This document shows positions 1-5,686 of a stretch of 6,528 bases of DNA, one piece after another. Position 1 is the first letter of the stretch; each line of letters starts with the position of its first letter. A model generated the notes under the pieces. It was given only the letters and a program-made list of their open reading frames with translations, did not search any database and had not been told where the DNA came from. A program made the translations under genes and the position numbers. The stretch comes from Phycisphaerae bacterium (GTDB lineage Bacteria; Planctomycetota; Phycisphaerae; UBA1845; Fen-1342), in assembly GCA_022842805.1 (NCBI GenBank), contig JALHOX010000258.1:1-6528 (forward strand), in the 5' to 3' direction.

Positions 1-870
1 AAAGCCCTGATTAAACCGCCCGCCCAACTCGGTGACGCGCGCGTCCGCATTGGCGAAGGTGCGCTCGACCGTCCCGAGTGATTTCCGCGCCTCGGAGATC
101 AGCGCCGTCGCCTCATCGGTCGCGGTCTTCAGCTTGGCGGCGATCTCCTTCCCGTCTTCGGTCGCCTTATAGAGGTTCGTAATCGTGTCGCGCAGTTGCG
201 ATTGCGTCTGCGGTTCGCCGATCAGATTTGTCATGCTCGCCATCAGTTGATCGAACCGCGCCACCGCGGTCGAGAGATTGCCGCGGCCTTCGCCCATGGC
301 GTCGGCCTGCGCCGGCGTGCGCTGACCGAGGATCTCGTGCAGATCTGTCAGCACGGGGTCCAGCGCCCGCCCCGTCTGGCGAATCTGCTCGGCGGTGTTG
401 GTCACCGTGCTGACGAGGTTGCTCGGAAAGATCGATTCCACCGCGCCCAAAACCCGCCCCGTGATCCGCGCGCCGGGCCCCAACGCCGGATTGGTCGAAG
501 GCCCCGGCTCAATCCGAATCTCCGGCCGCCCCTGGCCGAAGACCGGCTCATTCGTCACCGCCGTGCTGCCATCGGGAATCGTGTATTTGTTGTCGATCGC
601 CACCAGCACGCGCACGTTGTAATCCGCGTCGAGCCGTGCCGCGTCGAAAAGCCCCACCTCCATCACACGCCCGACCTGAATGCCGTTCACCGTGACGACG
701 TTGCCGGCCCGAATGCCGCCCGCGGCGGGAAACTGGATTTCGAGCGCGTAGGTGTTGCTGGTCGCCAGCCAGGTCGGATTCTGTCCGAACAGCACCGCCA
801 GCGCCGCCAGCCCGCCAAGCCCCAGCAGCACAAAAACACCGACCAACACATCCCGTCGCAGCGACTGCAT
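1..870 (-). CDS. MCE/MlaD-family lipid transport protein, N-terminal part (cut by window edge)
   Basis: Proteins of this family are anchored in the inner membrane and form the periplasmic substrate-binding ring of an ABC-type (Mla-like) system that moves phospholipids or other lipids across the envelope. The 290 residues visible start at ATG 868-870, preceded by GGGAG at 878-882. Residues 8-29 form one hydrophobic membrane anchor after a short basic N-terminus (RRD). Residues about 39-118 match the MlaD/MCE beta-barrel domain, including 'AAGGIRAGNVVTVNGIQVGRV', where MCE proteins typically have 'GL..G..V...GV.VG.V'. Beyond residue 120 the protein is polar and probably helical, with no stop before base 1, so the C-terminus lies outside. 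The permease and ATPase expected of an Mla system are not in the window and may follow to the left. It is divergent from the response regulator. The family call is firm; the substrate is unknown. Confidence 0.88.
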   Translation of the reverse strand, partial: MQSLRRDVLVGVFVLLGLGGLAALAVLFGQNPTWLATSNTYALEIQFPAAGGIRAGNVVTVNGIQVGRVMEVGLFDAARLDADYNVRVLVAIDNKYTIPDGSTAVTNEPVFGQGRPEIRIEPGPSTNPALGPGARITGRVLGAVESIFPSNLVSTVTNTAEQIRQTGRALDPVLTDLHEILGQRTPAQADAMGEGRGNLSTAVARFDQLMASMTNLIGEPQTQSQLRDTITNLYKATEDGKEIAAKLKTATDEATALISEARKSLGTVERTFANADARVTELGGRFNQGF

Positions 871-893
871 TCACTTGCTCCCGATTGCGGCTC

Positions 894-913
894 GCGGCTC
901 GCAGGCCGACGAA
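894..913. repeat. 20-bp interspersed repeat, copy 1
   Basis: The sequence GCGGCTCGCAGGCCGACGAA is identical, base for base, to 5557-5576. The flanks differ, so exactly 20 bp are shared. Both copies lie between genes. In this copy the right half (GGCCGACGAA) is also part of the left arm of the stem-loop at 904-953. A family of dispersed intergenic repeats is the natural reading, but only two copies can be seen here. Confidence 0.7.
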
Positions 914-953
914 CTCCCCGTCCGATCACCCGACGGGGCGGCGTTCGTCGGCC
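904..953. repeat. Long imperfect inverted repeat (stem-loop)
   Basis: GGCCGACGAAC (904-914) pairs perfectly with GTTCGTCGGCC (943-953). After an asymmetric internal loop (T915 opposite 939-942), CCCCGTC (916-922) pairs with GACGGGG (932-938), leaving a 9-base loop. That gives 18 base pairs in 50 bases. No T-run follows on either strand and the element lies between divergent genes, so it is not a normal terminator. A REP-like repeat or a regulator-binding site are the alternatives. Confidence 0.7.
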
Positions 954-1007
954 GGCGCGGACGCCCGCCAACACTTCATACCCGCGACCGCGCATTTCGC
1001 AGCCGCG

Positions 1008-1036
1008 TTGTCCCCTTGTCGGTAGACTCTTACAAT
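1008..1036 (+). promoter_or_regulatory. Sigma70-type promoter of the response regulator gene
   Basis: TTGTCC at 1008-1013 (four of six consensus -35 bases) is followed after 17 bp by TACAAT at 1031-1036 (five of six -10 bases). Transcription would begin near 1043, just ahead of the AAGGAG ribosome-binding site at 1049-1054. Spacing and position are both right for the gene starting at 1061. It may also drive the downstream plus-strand genes. Read from sequence only. Confidence 0.6.
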
Positions 1037-1060
1037 CATACGTCAGACAAGGAGTTCGCG

Positions 1061-1447
1061 GTGGCAGCACCTTACGACGGCAAGACCATCGTCGTGGTCG
1101 ACGACGATCCCGACATTCTCGCGGCGATTAACGCGGCCTTGGGCGATTCCGGCGCCAAGCTGCTGACCGCGTCGGCGGGCAACGCCGGCCTGCGGCTCAT
1201 CGAGCAAAATAAGCCCGATGTCGTCATTCTCGACATCATGCTCCCGGAAAAATCCGGCTTCCTCGTGCTCGAAAAGCTGCGCCAAGGCATCCCGCGCAAC
1301 GACAAGCCGCACATCATCATGATCACCGGAAACCAGGGCAAGCGCCACCAGCAGTACGCCGAGTCGCTCGGCATTCGCGAATATCTGCACAAGCCTTTCT
1401 CGATGGAAGTGATGATCGAGAAGGTTGAGAAGTGGCTCAAGGCCTGA
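1061..1447 (+). CDS. Single-domain response regulator (CheY-like receiver)
   Basis: A 128-residue cytoplasmic receiver that would be phosphorylated by a histidine kinase or phosphotransfer protein. It consists only of the receiver fold: acidic cluster D14-D15-D16 (Mg binding), phospho-acceptor D58 in 'VVILDIMLP', switch threonine T89 in 'IIMITG', and conserved K111 in 'LHKPFS'. The C-terminus (VEKWLKA) ends the fold, so there is no DNA-binding or enzymatic output domain and it must act through protein contacts or as a phosphate relay. The GTG start at 1061 is chosen because AAGGAG lies six bases upstream and the receiver fold begins directly after it. The frame stays open farther upstream, but that region carries the promoter and repeats. 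No kinase is encoded nearby, so the partner is unknown. The TIM-barrel gene follows after 59 bases. Confidence 0.92.
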   Translation: MAAPYDGKTIVVVDDDPDILAAINAALGDSGAKLLTASAGNAGLRLIEQNKPDVVILDIMLPEKSGFLVLEKLRQGIPRNDKPHIIMITGNQGKRHQQYAESLGIREYLHKPFSMEVMIEKVEKWLKA

Positions 1448-1506
1448 TGCATCGCGCCGCCGAGCCCGGCGCGAATCGGCCGACTCCCGAAGCGACGGTG
1501 GCGTAA

Positions 1507-2283
1507 ATGACCCCCGCGCTCTCCGTACTCCTCGATTCCTACGGCGCGGATGCTCGCCAGGCCTTCGCCCGCGCCCGCCGCGATGGCTTCGCCCAGATCG
1601 AAGCCGGCACCCTCGTCGGCGATCTTCGCCCTTCAGAATTATCCACCAGCGGCCGTCGCCATCTGCTGCGCGTCTTGCGCGATCAGGGATTGTCCCTCGC
1701 CGGGCTCGCGGTCGAACACGCCGGCGCCGGCCTGGCCGATCTCCAATTCGCCGACCGCCGCCTGGCCGAAGCCCGCGCCGCACTCGAACTCGCCGCCGAT
1801 CTCGGTGTTCCCCGCGCCACCATCCGCGTCGCCGGCTGGGACAACGCCGAGACCGGCGCCGCCGCCAGGCAGATCCTGGAATCGCTCGCCAACGACGCCG
1901 ACCGCTTTGGCGTGCGAATCGCGATCGGCGCGAGCGACCCGGAGATCGCCAAGCTGAGCGACGCGGTCGAAAAGCTTCGCGCCCCGGGCCTCGGCATTTT
2001 GCTCAGCAGCACCGCCGCCGTCCGCCCCGAGGCGGACATGCAGCGGGTCGCCCGCCTCGCCGCCGCCGTGCGCCTGCGAGACGGCTTCGTCCGCGGCGAA
2101 AGCTGGGAGGAAACCCCGCTTGGTGCGGGCCAGGTCGATTTCCGCGCCCTGCTGGCGGAGCTCGCGACGGCCGAGTTTTCGCAAGACCTCACGCTGCAAC
2201 GCGCCGCCGCCGCCCGCGACGTTGACGCTCTCCGCCGCGACCGCGACACTATCTCGGCAATGTTGGGCGGCGGTCCCCGATAG
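1507..2283 (+). CDS. Xylose isomerase-like TIM-barrel protein, probably lacking the metal site
   Basis: The 258 residues follow the layout of the sugar phosphate isomerase/epimerase (AP endonuclease 2-like) TIM barrel: 'DGFAQIEAG' (26-34), 'GLSLAGLAVEHAG' (61-73), 'AADLGVPRATIRVAG' (96-110), 'ADRFGVRIAIG' (131-141), 'PGLGILLSS' (160-168), 'AAAVRLRDG' (185-193) and 'PLGAGQVDF' (204-212). Active relatives bind a divalent metal with Glu, Asp, His and Glu late in these strands. Here the equivalent positions appear to be G141, S167, R189 and Q209, so catalysis of the usual kind is doubtful and a binding or structural role is possible. An in-frame TAA sits directly before ATG 1507, fixing the earliest start; GGTGG at 1497-1501 is a weak ribosome-binding site. 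No signal peptide is seen, so it is cytoplasmic. It probably shares a transcript with the response regulator. Confidence 0.72.
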   Translation: MTPALSVLLDSYGADARQAFARARRDGFAQIEAGTLVGDLRPSELSTSGRRHLLRVLRDQGLSLAGLAVEHAGAGLADLQFADRRLAEARAALELAADLGVPRATIRVAGWDNAETGAAARQILESLANDADRFGVRIAIGASDPEIAKLSDAVEKLRAPGLGILLSSTAAVRPEADMQRVARLAAAVRLRDGFVRGESWEETPLGAGQVDFRALLAELATAEFSQDLTLQRAAAARDVDALRRDRDTISAMLGGGPR

Positions 2284-2344
2284 CGGTCGGGAAACACAGG
2301 ACTACGATCGGCCCGCCTGTTTGGAAACCGAAATCATCAACAAC

Positions 2345-3283
2345 ATGGATCGGCGGTGTGGAATGAGGCGTTCGGGCTTGATGTCTTGGTCACACTCTCT
2401 CTGGGCGGCAGCTTTGGCGGGCTTCGCGACGGTCGCAACGGCTCAGGTGCAGGTCGAGGCGAATCGCGCCGCGGGTGCGATGCCCGCTTCCGCGCCCGCC
2501 TCGGCGCCGGCCTCCATGCCGGTCACGGTCTACAGCCAGGGCCCCATGCGGGTCGAGATCGCCGCGCTGCTCGAACAGCGCTTCCGCTATCTCGATCAAT
2601 CCATGCAGCAGACCCGCCCGCCGGAACTGCGCTTTCAGGTGCGCGTCGCGGGCGAAAACGTGACCAAGGTCGCCCGCTATGGCCAGTTGATCCTCGACGA
2701 AGTCGTAGACGACACCGGCCTTCCGCTGGTCGATGCAACCAAGCTCACCGAAGCCCAGCGCACGCAGACGCGCCTCTCGAGCATGCCGCCCGAGCGCCTC
2801 GCCGAACAAGGCCTGCTTTTGGTTGGCGAAGCCAAAGCAGCCGCCCGCGCCGCGAAAACGCTCAAGACCATGCGCGGCAGCGTCAAAATCGTCTACGCCG
2901 ACGGGTTCGAGGAGGTGACCATCCTCAACCCGCTGCAATACGTCGGCCAGGGCATCGAAGATTCGCGGCTCAAGGCGATGGGCATCGAGATCAGCATCGC
3001 CAAGACCGACCAGTTCGAACCGGCCTATGAGCCCAAGAAGGGCCTCGCCCTCAAGATCAAGACCGGCGACGACCGCATCCGCTCAATCGAGTTCTTTGAC
3101 GCCTGGATGAAGAATATCCGCGCCCGCCCTCAGCCCGTCCTGAGCAAAGACGAGACCGAATTCGCCCAATATCGCCTGCTCGGCGGCGAGCTCGACGACA
3201 AGTCGCAGATGGTGATCAAGGTCTTCAAAAACGTTCGCGAAGATGTCGTGAAGTTTGACTTCAAAGACGTCGAACTGCCGTAA
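2345..3283 (+). CDS. Secreted protein of unknown function (planctomycete type)
   Basis: I do not recognise a named family. The 312-residue product begins with a signal peptide: basic n-region (RRCGMRR), hydrophobic 'SLWAAALAGFATV', and likely cleavage after 'ATA' at residue 33. A low-complexity linker follows (residues 46-59, 'MPASAPASAPASMP'), then a folded region without cysteines or predicted membrane segments. A segment near 'GSVKIVYADGFEEVTILNPLQYVGQGIEDSRLKAMGIEI' (split here only by the fold) resembles a pattern I associate with planctomycete exported proteins of unknown function. ATG codons at 2345, 2363 and 2381 are all in frame and none has a strong ribosome-binding site; 2345 gives the longest basic n-region and 2363 is equally plausible. 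The gene lies 61 bases after the TIM-barrel gene and 114 bases before the Deg protease, hinting at a shared periplasmic role. Confidence 0.75.
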   Translation: MDRRCGMRRSGLMSWSHSLWAAALAGFATVATAQVQVEANRAAGAMPASAPASAPASMPVTVYSQGPMRVEIAALLEQRFRYLDQSMQQTRPPELRFQVRVAGENVTKVARYGQLILDEVVDDTGLPLVDATKLTEAQRTQTRLSSMPPERLAEQGLLLVGEAKAAARAAKTLKTMRGSVKIVYADGFEEVTILNPLQYVGQGIEDSRLKAMGIEISIAKTDQFEPAYEPKKGLALKIKTGDDRIRSIEFFDAWMKNIRARPQPVLSKDETEFAQYRLLGGELDDKSQMVIKVFKNVREDVVKFDFKDVELP

Positions 3284-3397
3284 TTCACCGGGCAACGCCG
3301 CGGCCGTGCCGGTAGCTCCAACGCTCCGCGCCGCCGCGCCGCCGGTGCCTCCCCACAAAAAATCGAGCGACCATCGTGTCGCCATAAGGAGTGTGCG
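3284..3397. other. Spacer between secreted protein and protease genes
   Basis: This 114-bp, very GC-rich gap ends in the protease's AAGGAG ribosome-binding site (3386-3391, six bases before ATG 3398). I see no convincing terminator or promoter, so the two genes may be co-transcribed. A stretch near 3342-3356 (GCCGCCGGTGCCTCCCC) resembles bases inside the argS insert near 6236-6251, but the match is short and GC-rich. Confidence 0.4.
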
Positions 3398-4909
3398 ATG
3401 ACGATGGTCTCTCTAACGCTTTGGCTGCTCTGCTTTCAGGCCGCCACAAGCGCCCCGACATCCGCCCCCGCCTCCGCCGCTGCGGCCGGCAAGAACGACC
3501 CGCGCCGCGCCGCGGTGAAAATCTTCACCTCCCAGTCGGCCCCCAACATGTTCCGCCCTTGGGAAGTCCGCCCGCCGCAGGAAACCACCGGCTCCGGCGT
3601 GATCCTCGAAGGCGGCCGCATTCTTACCAATGCTCACGTCGTCAAAGACGCCGTGCAGATCTTCGTGCAGCCCAACCAGTCGTCCGAGCGGCTCGACGCC
3701 GAGATTGAATACTTCAGCGAAGACGGCGACCTCGCCACGCTCCGGCTCGACGACCCCAGCGCCATCGCCGACCGCGCCGGTCTCTCGCTCGCCGACGGCC
3801 TGCCCAAGCTCCAAACCAAGGTCGAAGTCCTAGGCTATCCCACCGGCGGCGACACGCTCAGCGTCACCGAAGGCGTCGTCTCGCGCATCGAGTACGCCAA
3901 CTACTACGGCGACACCGGCCACCTCCGCATTCAGGTCGACGCCGCCATCAACCCCGGCAACAGCGGCGGGGCGGCCGTCGCCGGCGGTCAGGTCATCGGC
4001 GTCGTCTTCAGCCGCCTGAGCCAGTCCGACAACATCGGCTACATCATTCCCGCCCCGGTCGTGCGCCAGTTCCTCGCCGACTTCGAGAGCGACAAAAAGC
4101 TCGACGGCTTCCCGCGCATCGACCTCATGCTCGCCACCCTCGAAAACCCCACCATCCGCCGCTATCTCAAGCTCGAGCGCGAGCAGACCGGCGTCGTCAT
4201 TCACCGCGTCAACGACCCCGAGCTTCAGCCGCTGCTCAAGCCCTGGGACATCATCACCGCCTGCGAAGGCAGCCCGATCGACAACCTCGGTATGGTTTCG
4301 GTCGAAGACGAGCTGCGCATCGCCTGGCCCTATCTCGTCGCGAAAAAAGCGCCCGGCAGCAAGGCCAAAATGTCGATCATCCGCGCCGGCAAGGCGATGG
4401 ACATCGACATTCCCACGACGACCAACCCGCAGCGCCTGATCCAAAAGATGCACACCCAGCGGCCGACCTACTTCATCTACGGCGGCATCGTCTTCTCGCC
4501 CGCCACCGCCGAGCTGTGCGTTCAGGCCGGCCAGGGCTGGATGGCCTACCTCGGCACCAGCGGCCGCCTCATCACGCGCCGCATCAACGAGTATCGCGCC
4601 ACGCCCGATTTCGAATTGGTCGCGACGTGCAGCCCGATCCTGCCGCACAAAATCAACAAGGGCTACCGCCTCGACGCGCTCTCGATCGTGACGCACGTCA
4701 ACGACACGCCCGTGAAGAACCTGCGGCACATGATCGAACTCATCAAAGCCAACAAGGAGCCCTTCATCATCTTCCGCTTCGAAGATGAATACGAGGAGAA
4801 GATCGTCCTCGACCCGAAGGAGGTCGAAGCCAACAACGCCCAGATCCTCCTCCAAAACAACATCCCCGCGGCGTGCTCCGCCGACCTTCGCGACCTCTGG
4901 CCGCAATAA
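3398..4909 (+). CDS. HtrA/Deg-family serine protease, Deg9-like, with PDZ-type C-terminal half
   Basis: A trypsin-fold (S1C) protease of 503 residues, probably periplasmic, degrading or sensing damaged or specific envelope proteins. The triad is intact: H80 in 'TNAHVV', D111 in 'DGDLATL', S189 in 'NPGNSGGA'. The protease domain spans about 36-235. A PDZ-like domain follows (about 240-345, 'TGVVIHRVNDPELQPLLKPWDII'), then a second PDZ-like module (about 365-490) with 'RPTYFIYGGIVFSP' and 'VNDTPVKNLRHM'. The order and wording ('LGYPTGGDTLSVTEGVVSRIE', 'NIGYIIPAPVV') fit plant Deg9/Deg10-type proteins better than bacterial DegP. The N-terminus is hydrophobic (residues 4-16) but lacks basic residues, then has an Ala/Pro/Ser linker (19-30); it could be cleaved or stay as an anchor. 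AAGGAG six bases upstream supports ATG 3398. A terminator follows at 4956. Confidence 0.93.
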   Translation: MTMVSLTLWLLCFQAATSAPTSAPASAAAAGKNDPRRAAVKIFTSQSAPNMFRPWEVRPPQETTGSGVILEGGRILTNAHVVKDAVQIFVQPNQSSERLDAEIEYFSEDGDLATLRLDDPSAIADRAGLSLADGLPKLQTKVEVLGYPTGGDTLSVTEGVVSRIEYANYYGDTGHLRIQVDAAINPGNSGGAAVAGGQVIGVVFSRLSQSDNIGYIIPAPVVRQFLADFESDKKLDGFPRIDLMLATLENPTIRRYLKLEREQTGVVIHRVNDPELQPLLKPWDIITACEGSPIDNLGMVSVEDELRIAWPYLVAKKAPGSKAKMSIIRAGKAMDIDIPTTTNPQRLIQKMHTQRPTYFIYGGIVFSPATAELCVQAGQGWMAYLGTSGRLITRRINEYRATPDFELVATCSPILPHKINKGYRLDALSIVTHVNDTPVKNLRHMIELIKANKEPFIIFRFEDEYEEKIVLDPKEVEANNAQILLQNNIPAACSADLRDLWPQ

Positions 4910-4924
4910 GGGAATGTCGAACTA

Positions 4925-4938
4925 GCGAATTGCGAATA
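4925..4938. repeat. Two heptamer units, GCGAATT-GCGAATA
   Basis: Just after the protease stop codon, two adjacent heptamers match the reverse complement of the ATTCGCT-type units at 5644-5678 and 6253-6287. A degenerate third unit (GAGATTT) may follow. It is a short remnant of the same repeat family in the opposite orientation. On its own it would not be convincing; the other two clusters make it credible. Confidence 0.5.
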
Positions 4939-4955
4939 GAGATTTAAGAAGAAGT

Positions 4956-4991
4956 AGGGCAGGCCGCGGTACTCCGCGCCCTGCCTTTTTT
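4956..4991 (+). terminator. Rho-independent terminator of the plus-strand gene run
   Basis: GGCAGG (4958-4963) pairs with CCTGCC (4980-4985), then after a C/C mismatch CGCGG (4965-4969) pairs with CCGCG (4974-4978) around the four-base loop TACT. Outer A-T and G-T pairs may extend the stem, and six T residues (4986-4991) follow. It lies 47 bases beyond the protease stop codon and would end transcription from 1043 or any internal promoter. Confidence 0.85.
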
Positions 4992-5076
4992 GCTGCCCAT
5001 TTTTTGACCAAGCAGAGATTGCTCGAGTCGCGTGGCTCGCGCAACGGTAGGCTTGTTTTTCATCTACGATGAGGGG

Positions 5077-5550
5077 ATGTCCACGAAAGATCGCACGGAA
5101 GAAAAGCCGCGACCGGTCCCGTGGGAGCTCCGTGGCCTGCCTGAGCTGGAGCTATTCGAGTCAACCTCGCAAAGGAATATCGCGATCGAACGTCGCCGCG
5201 CCGAATTTCGCGACTCATCGCGCTGGGAATTCCAACGCTTACTCCTGATTATGGTACCTGGCACGATTCTCGCCGACGCGGTTGCGAACTATCTAAACCA
5301 AGCCATCGGGGCATCACGCGGCCTCAAGCTTCTCTTGTACTTGGTTCTTTCGACTCCCGCGATGTCGGTTGCCTGGTGGTTAATTCGCCGCTCTTCTGCC
5401 AAATCCCTCCGCGAATCGCTGCTCTCCCTCGGCATCCCCGTCTGTCGTGGCTGCGGCTACTGCCTCCGAGGCCTCCCGCCCGACTCCTCCCGCTGCCCCG
5501 AATGCGCCCGCCCGCTCGACGCCGAAACGAAAAAGCTACTCGACAAGTAG
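5077..5550 (+). CDS. Small membrane protein with C-terminal zinc ribbon, function unknown
   Basis: The 157-residue protein has a charged N-terminal region (1-50), two hydrophobic segments that could cross the membrane (about 54-73 and 83-103), and a C-terminal zinc ribbon whose ligands are C123, C126, C140 and C143 ('CRGCGYCLRGL' and 'CPEC'). C129 is an extra cysteine. This CGYxLRGL...CPEC ribbon is, in my experience, typical of many small planctomycete membrane proteins of unknown role; no enzymatic motif is visible. The start is uncertain: ATG 5077 directly abuts GAGGGG, leaving no normal spacer, and an in-frame GTG at 5032 would add 15 residues with little ribosome-binding signal. TACGAT at 5065-5070 would suit a leaderless transcript from 5077, though no good -35 is seen. 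The first two thirds look less GC-rich than neighbouring genes. It follows a terminator, so it needs its own promoter. Confidence 0.75.
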   Translation: MSTKDRTEEKPRPVPWELRGLPELELFESTSQRNIAIERRRAEFRDSSRWEFQRLLLIMVPGTILADAVANYLNQAIGASRGLKLLLYLVLSTPAMSVAWWLIRRSSAKSLRESLLSLGIPVCRGCGYCLRGLPPDSSRCPECARPLDAETKKLLDK

Positions 5551-5571
5551 CGGCCTGCGGCTCGCAGGCCG
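5551..5571. repeat. Perfect hairpin directly after the zinc-ribbon gene stop
   Basis: CGGCCTGCG (5551-5559) pairs perfectly with CGCAGGCCG (5563-5571) around the loop GCT, starting on the base after the TAG stop (5548-5550). No T-run follows on the plus strand (ACGAAAGCG), so it is not a standard terminator, though it could protect the mRNA 3' end. Its right half overlaps copy 2 of the 20-bp repeat. Confidence 0.7.
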
Positions 5572-5576
5572 ACGAA
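5557..5576. repeat. 20-bp interspersed repeat, copy 2
   Basis: Identical to 894-913 over 20 bases and in the same orientation. Here it is embedded in a nine-pair perfect hairpin (5551-5571), whereas copy 1 takes part in a longer, differently folded stem-loop. The shared core is therefore the sequence itself rather than one fixed hairpin. Confidence 0.7.
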
Positions 5577-5584
5577 AGCGAAAC

Positions 5585-5601
5585 GTAGCGCTAATCGCTA
5601 C
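5585..5601. other. Small stem-loop between convergent genes
   Basis: GTAGCG (5585-5590) pairs with CGCTAC (5596-5601) around CTAAT. Read on the minus strand it lies about 85 bases behind the argS stop and is followed by the T-rich GTTTCGCTTT, so it could weakly terminate argS transcription. The stem is short and the T-run interrupted. Confidence 0.3.
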
Positions 5602-5610
5602 CCCGCACCC

Positions 5611-5678
5611 CTTCTGCATTCTGCATTCTTCATTCTGCATTTCATTCGCTATTCGAAATTCGCTATTCGCTATTCTCT
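5611..5678. repeat. Heptanucleotide tandem repeats, two sub-families
   Basis: From 5611 the plus strand reads CTTCTGC, ATTCTGC, ATTCTTC, ATTCTGC (ending 5638). After the five-base slip ATTTC (5639-5643) it reads ATTCGCT, ATTCGAA, ATTCGCT, ATTCGCT, ATTCTCT (5644-5678). That makes nine seven-base units in two sub-families sharing ATTC. The block is AT-richer than its surroundings and lies just behind the argS stop codon (5687-5689). The pattern is like the short tandemly repeated heptamers known from cyanobacterial genomes; kinship is not implied. Confidence 0.8.
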
Positions 5679-5686
5679 TTCGCTTC

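Larger units (their letters stand above)
871..1060. other. Divergent intergenic spacer with repeats and promoter
   Basis: This 190-bp stretch separates the two outward-reading genes. It holds the ribosome-binding site of the MCE gene at its left end, a direct duplication of GCGGCTC (887-893 and 894-900), a 20-bp element repeated at 5557-5576, a long stem-loop (904-953), and the promoter and AAGGAG site of the response regulator at its right end. Some reading frames stay open across it, but they have no supporting start site or recognisable protein, so I treat it as non-coding. Confidence 0.7.

Noticed and set aside
752..1060. Extended N-terminus for the response regulator
   Set aside because: The upstream part overlaps the MCE gene on the other strand, the stem-loop and the promoter, while GTG 1061 has an ideal ribosome-binding site and starts right before the receiver fold.
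196..1131. Plus-strand open frame of 311 codons across the MCE gene and spacer
   Set aside because: The translation is arginine/histidine/proline-rich with no domain, runs opposite to a clear MCE protein, and overlaps the response regulator start in another frame.
1043..1783. Minus-strand open frame of 246 codons across the response regulator and TIM-barrel genes
   Set aside because: Arginine/glycine-rich shadow translation antisense to two supported genes.
3830..4906. Long open frame (358 codons) on the minus strand opposite the protease gene
   Set aside because: It mirrors the codon pattern of the well-supported protease on the other strand and has no recognisable domains; high GC makes such antisense frames common.
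5004..5009. TTGACC as a -35 box for the zinc-ribbon gene
   Set aside because: No -10-like sequence lies 16-19 bases downstream.
5611..5678. Possible CRISPR-like array
   Set aside because: Units are only seven bases long and directly joined, with no spacers of regular length and no cas genes nearby.
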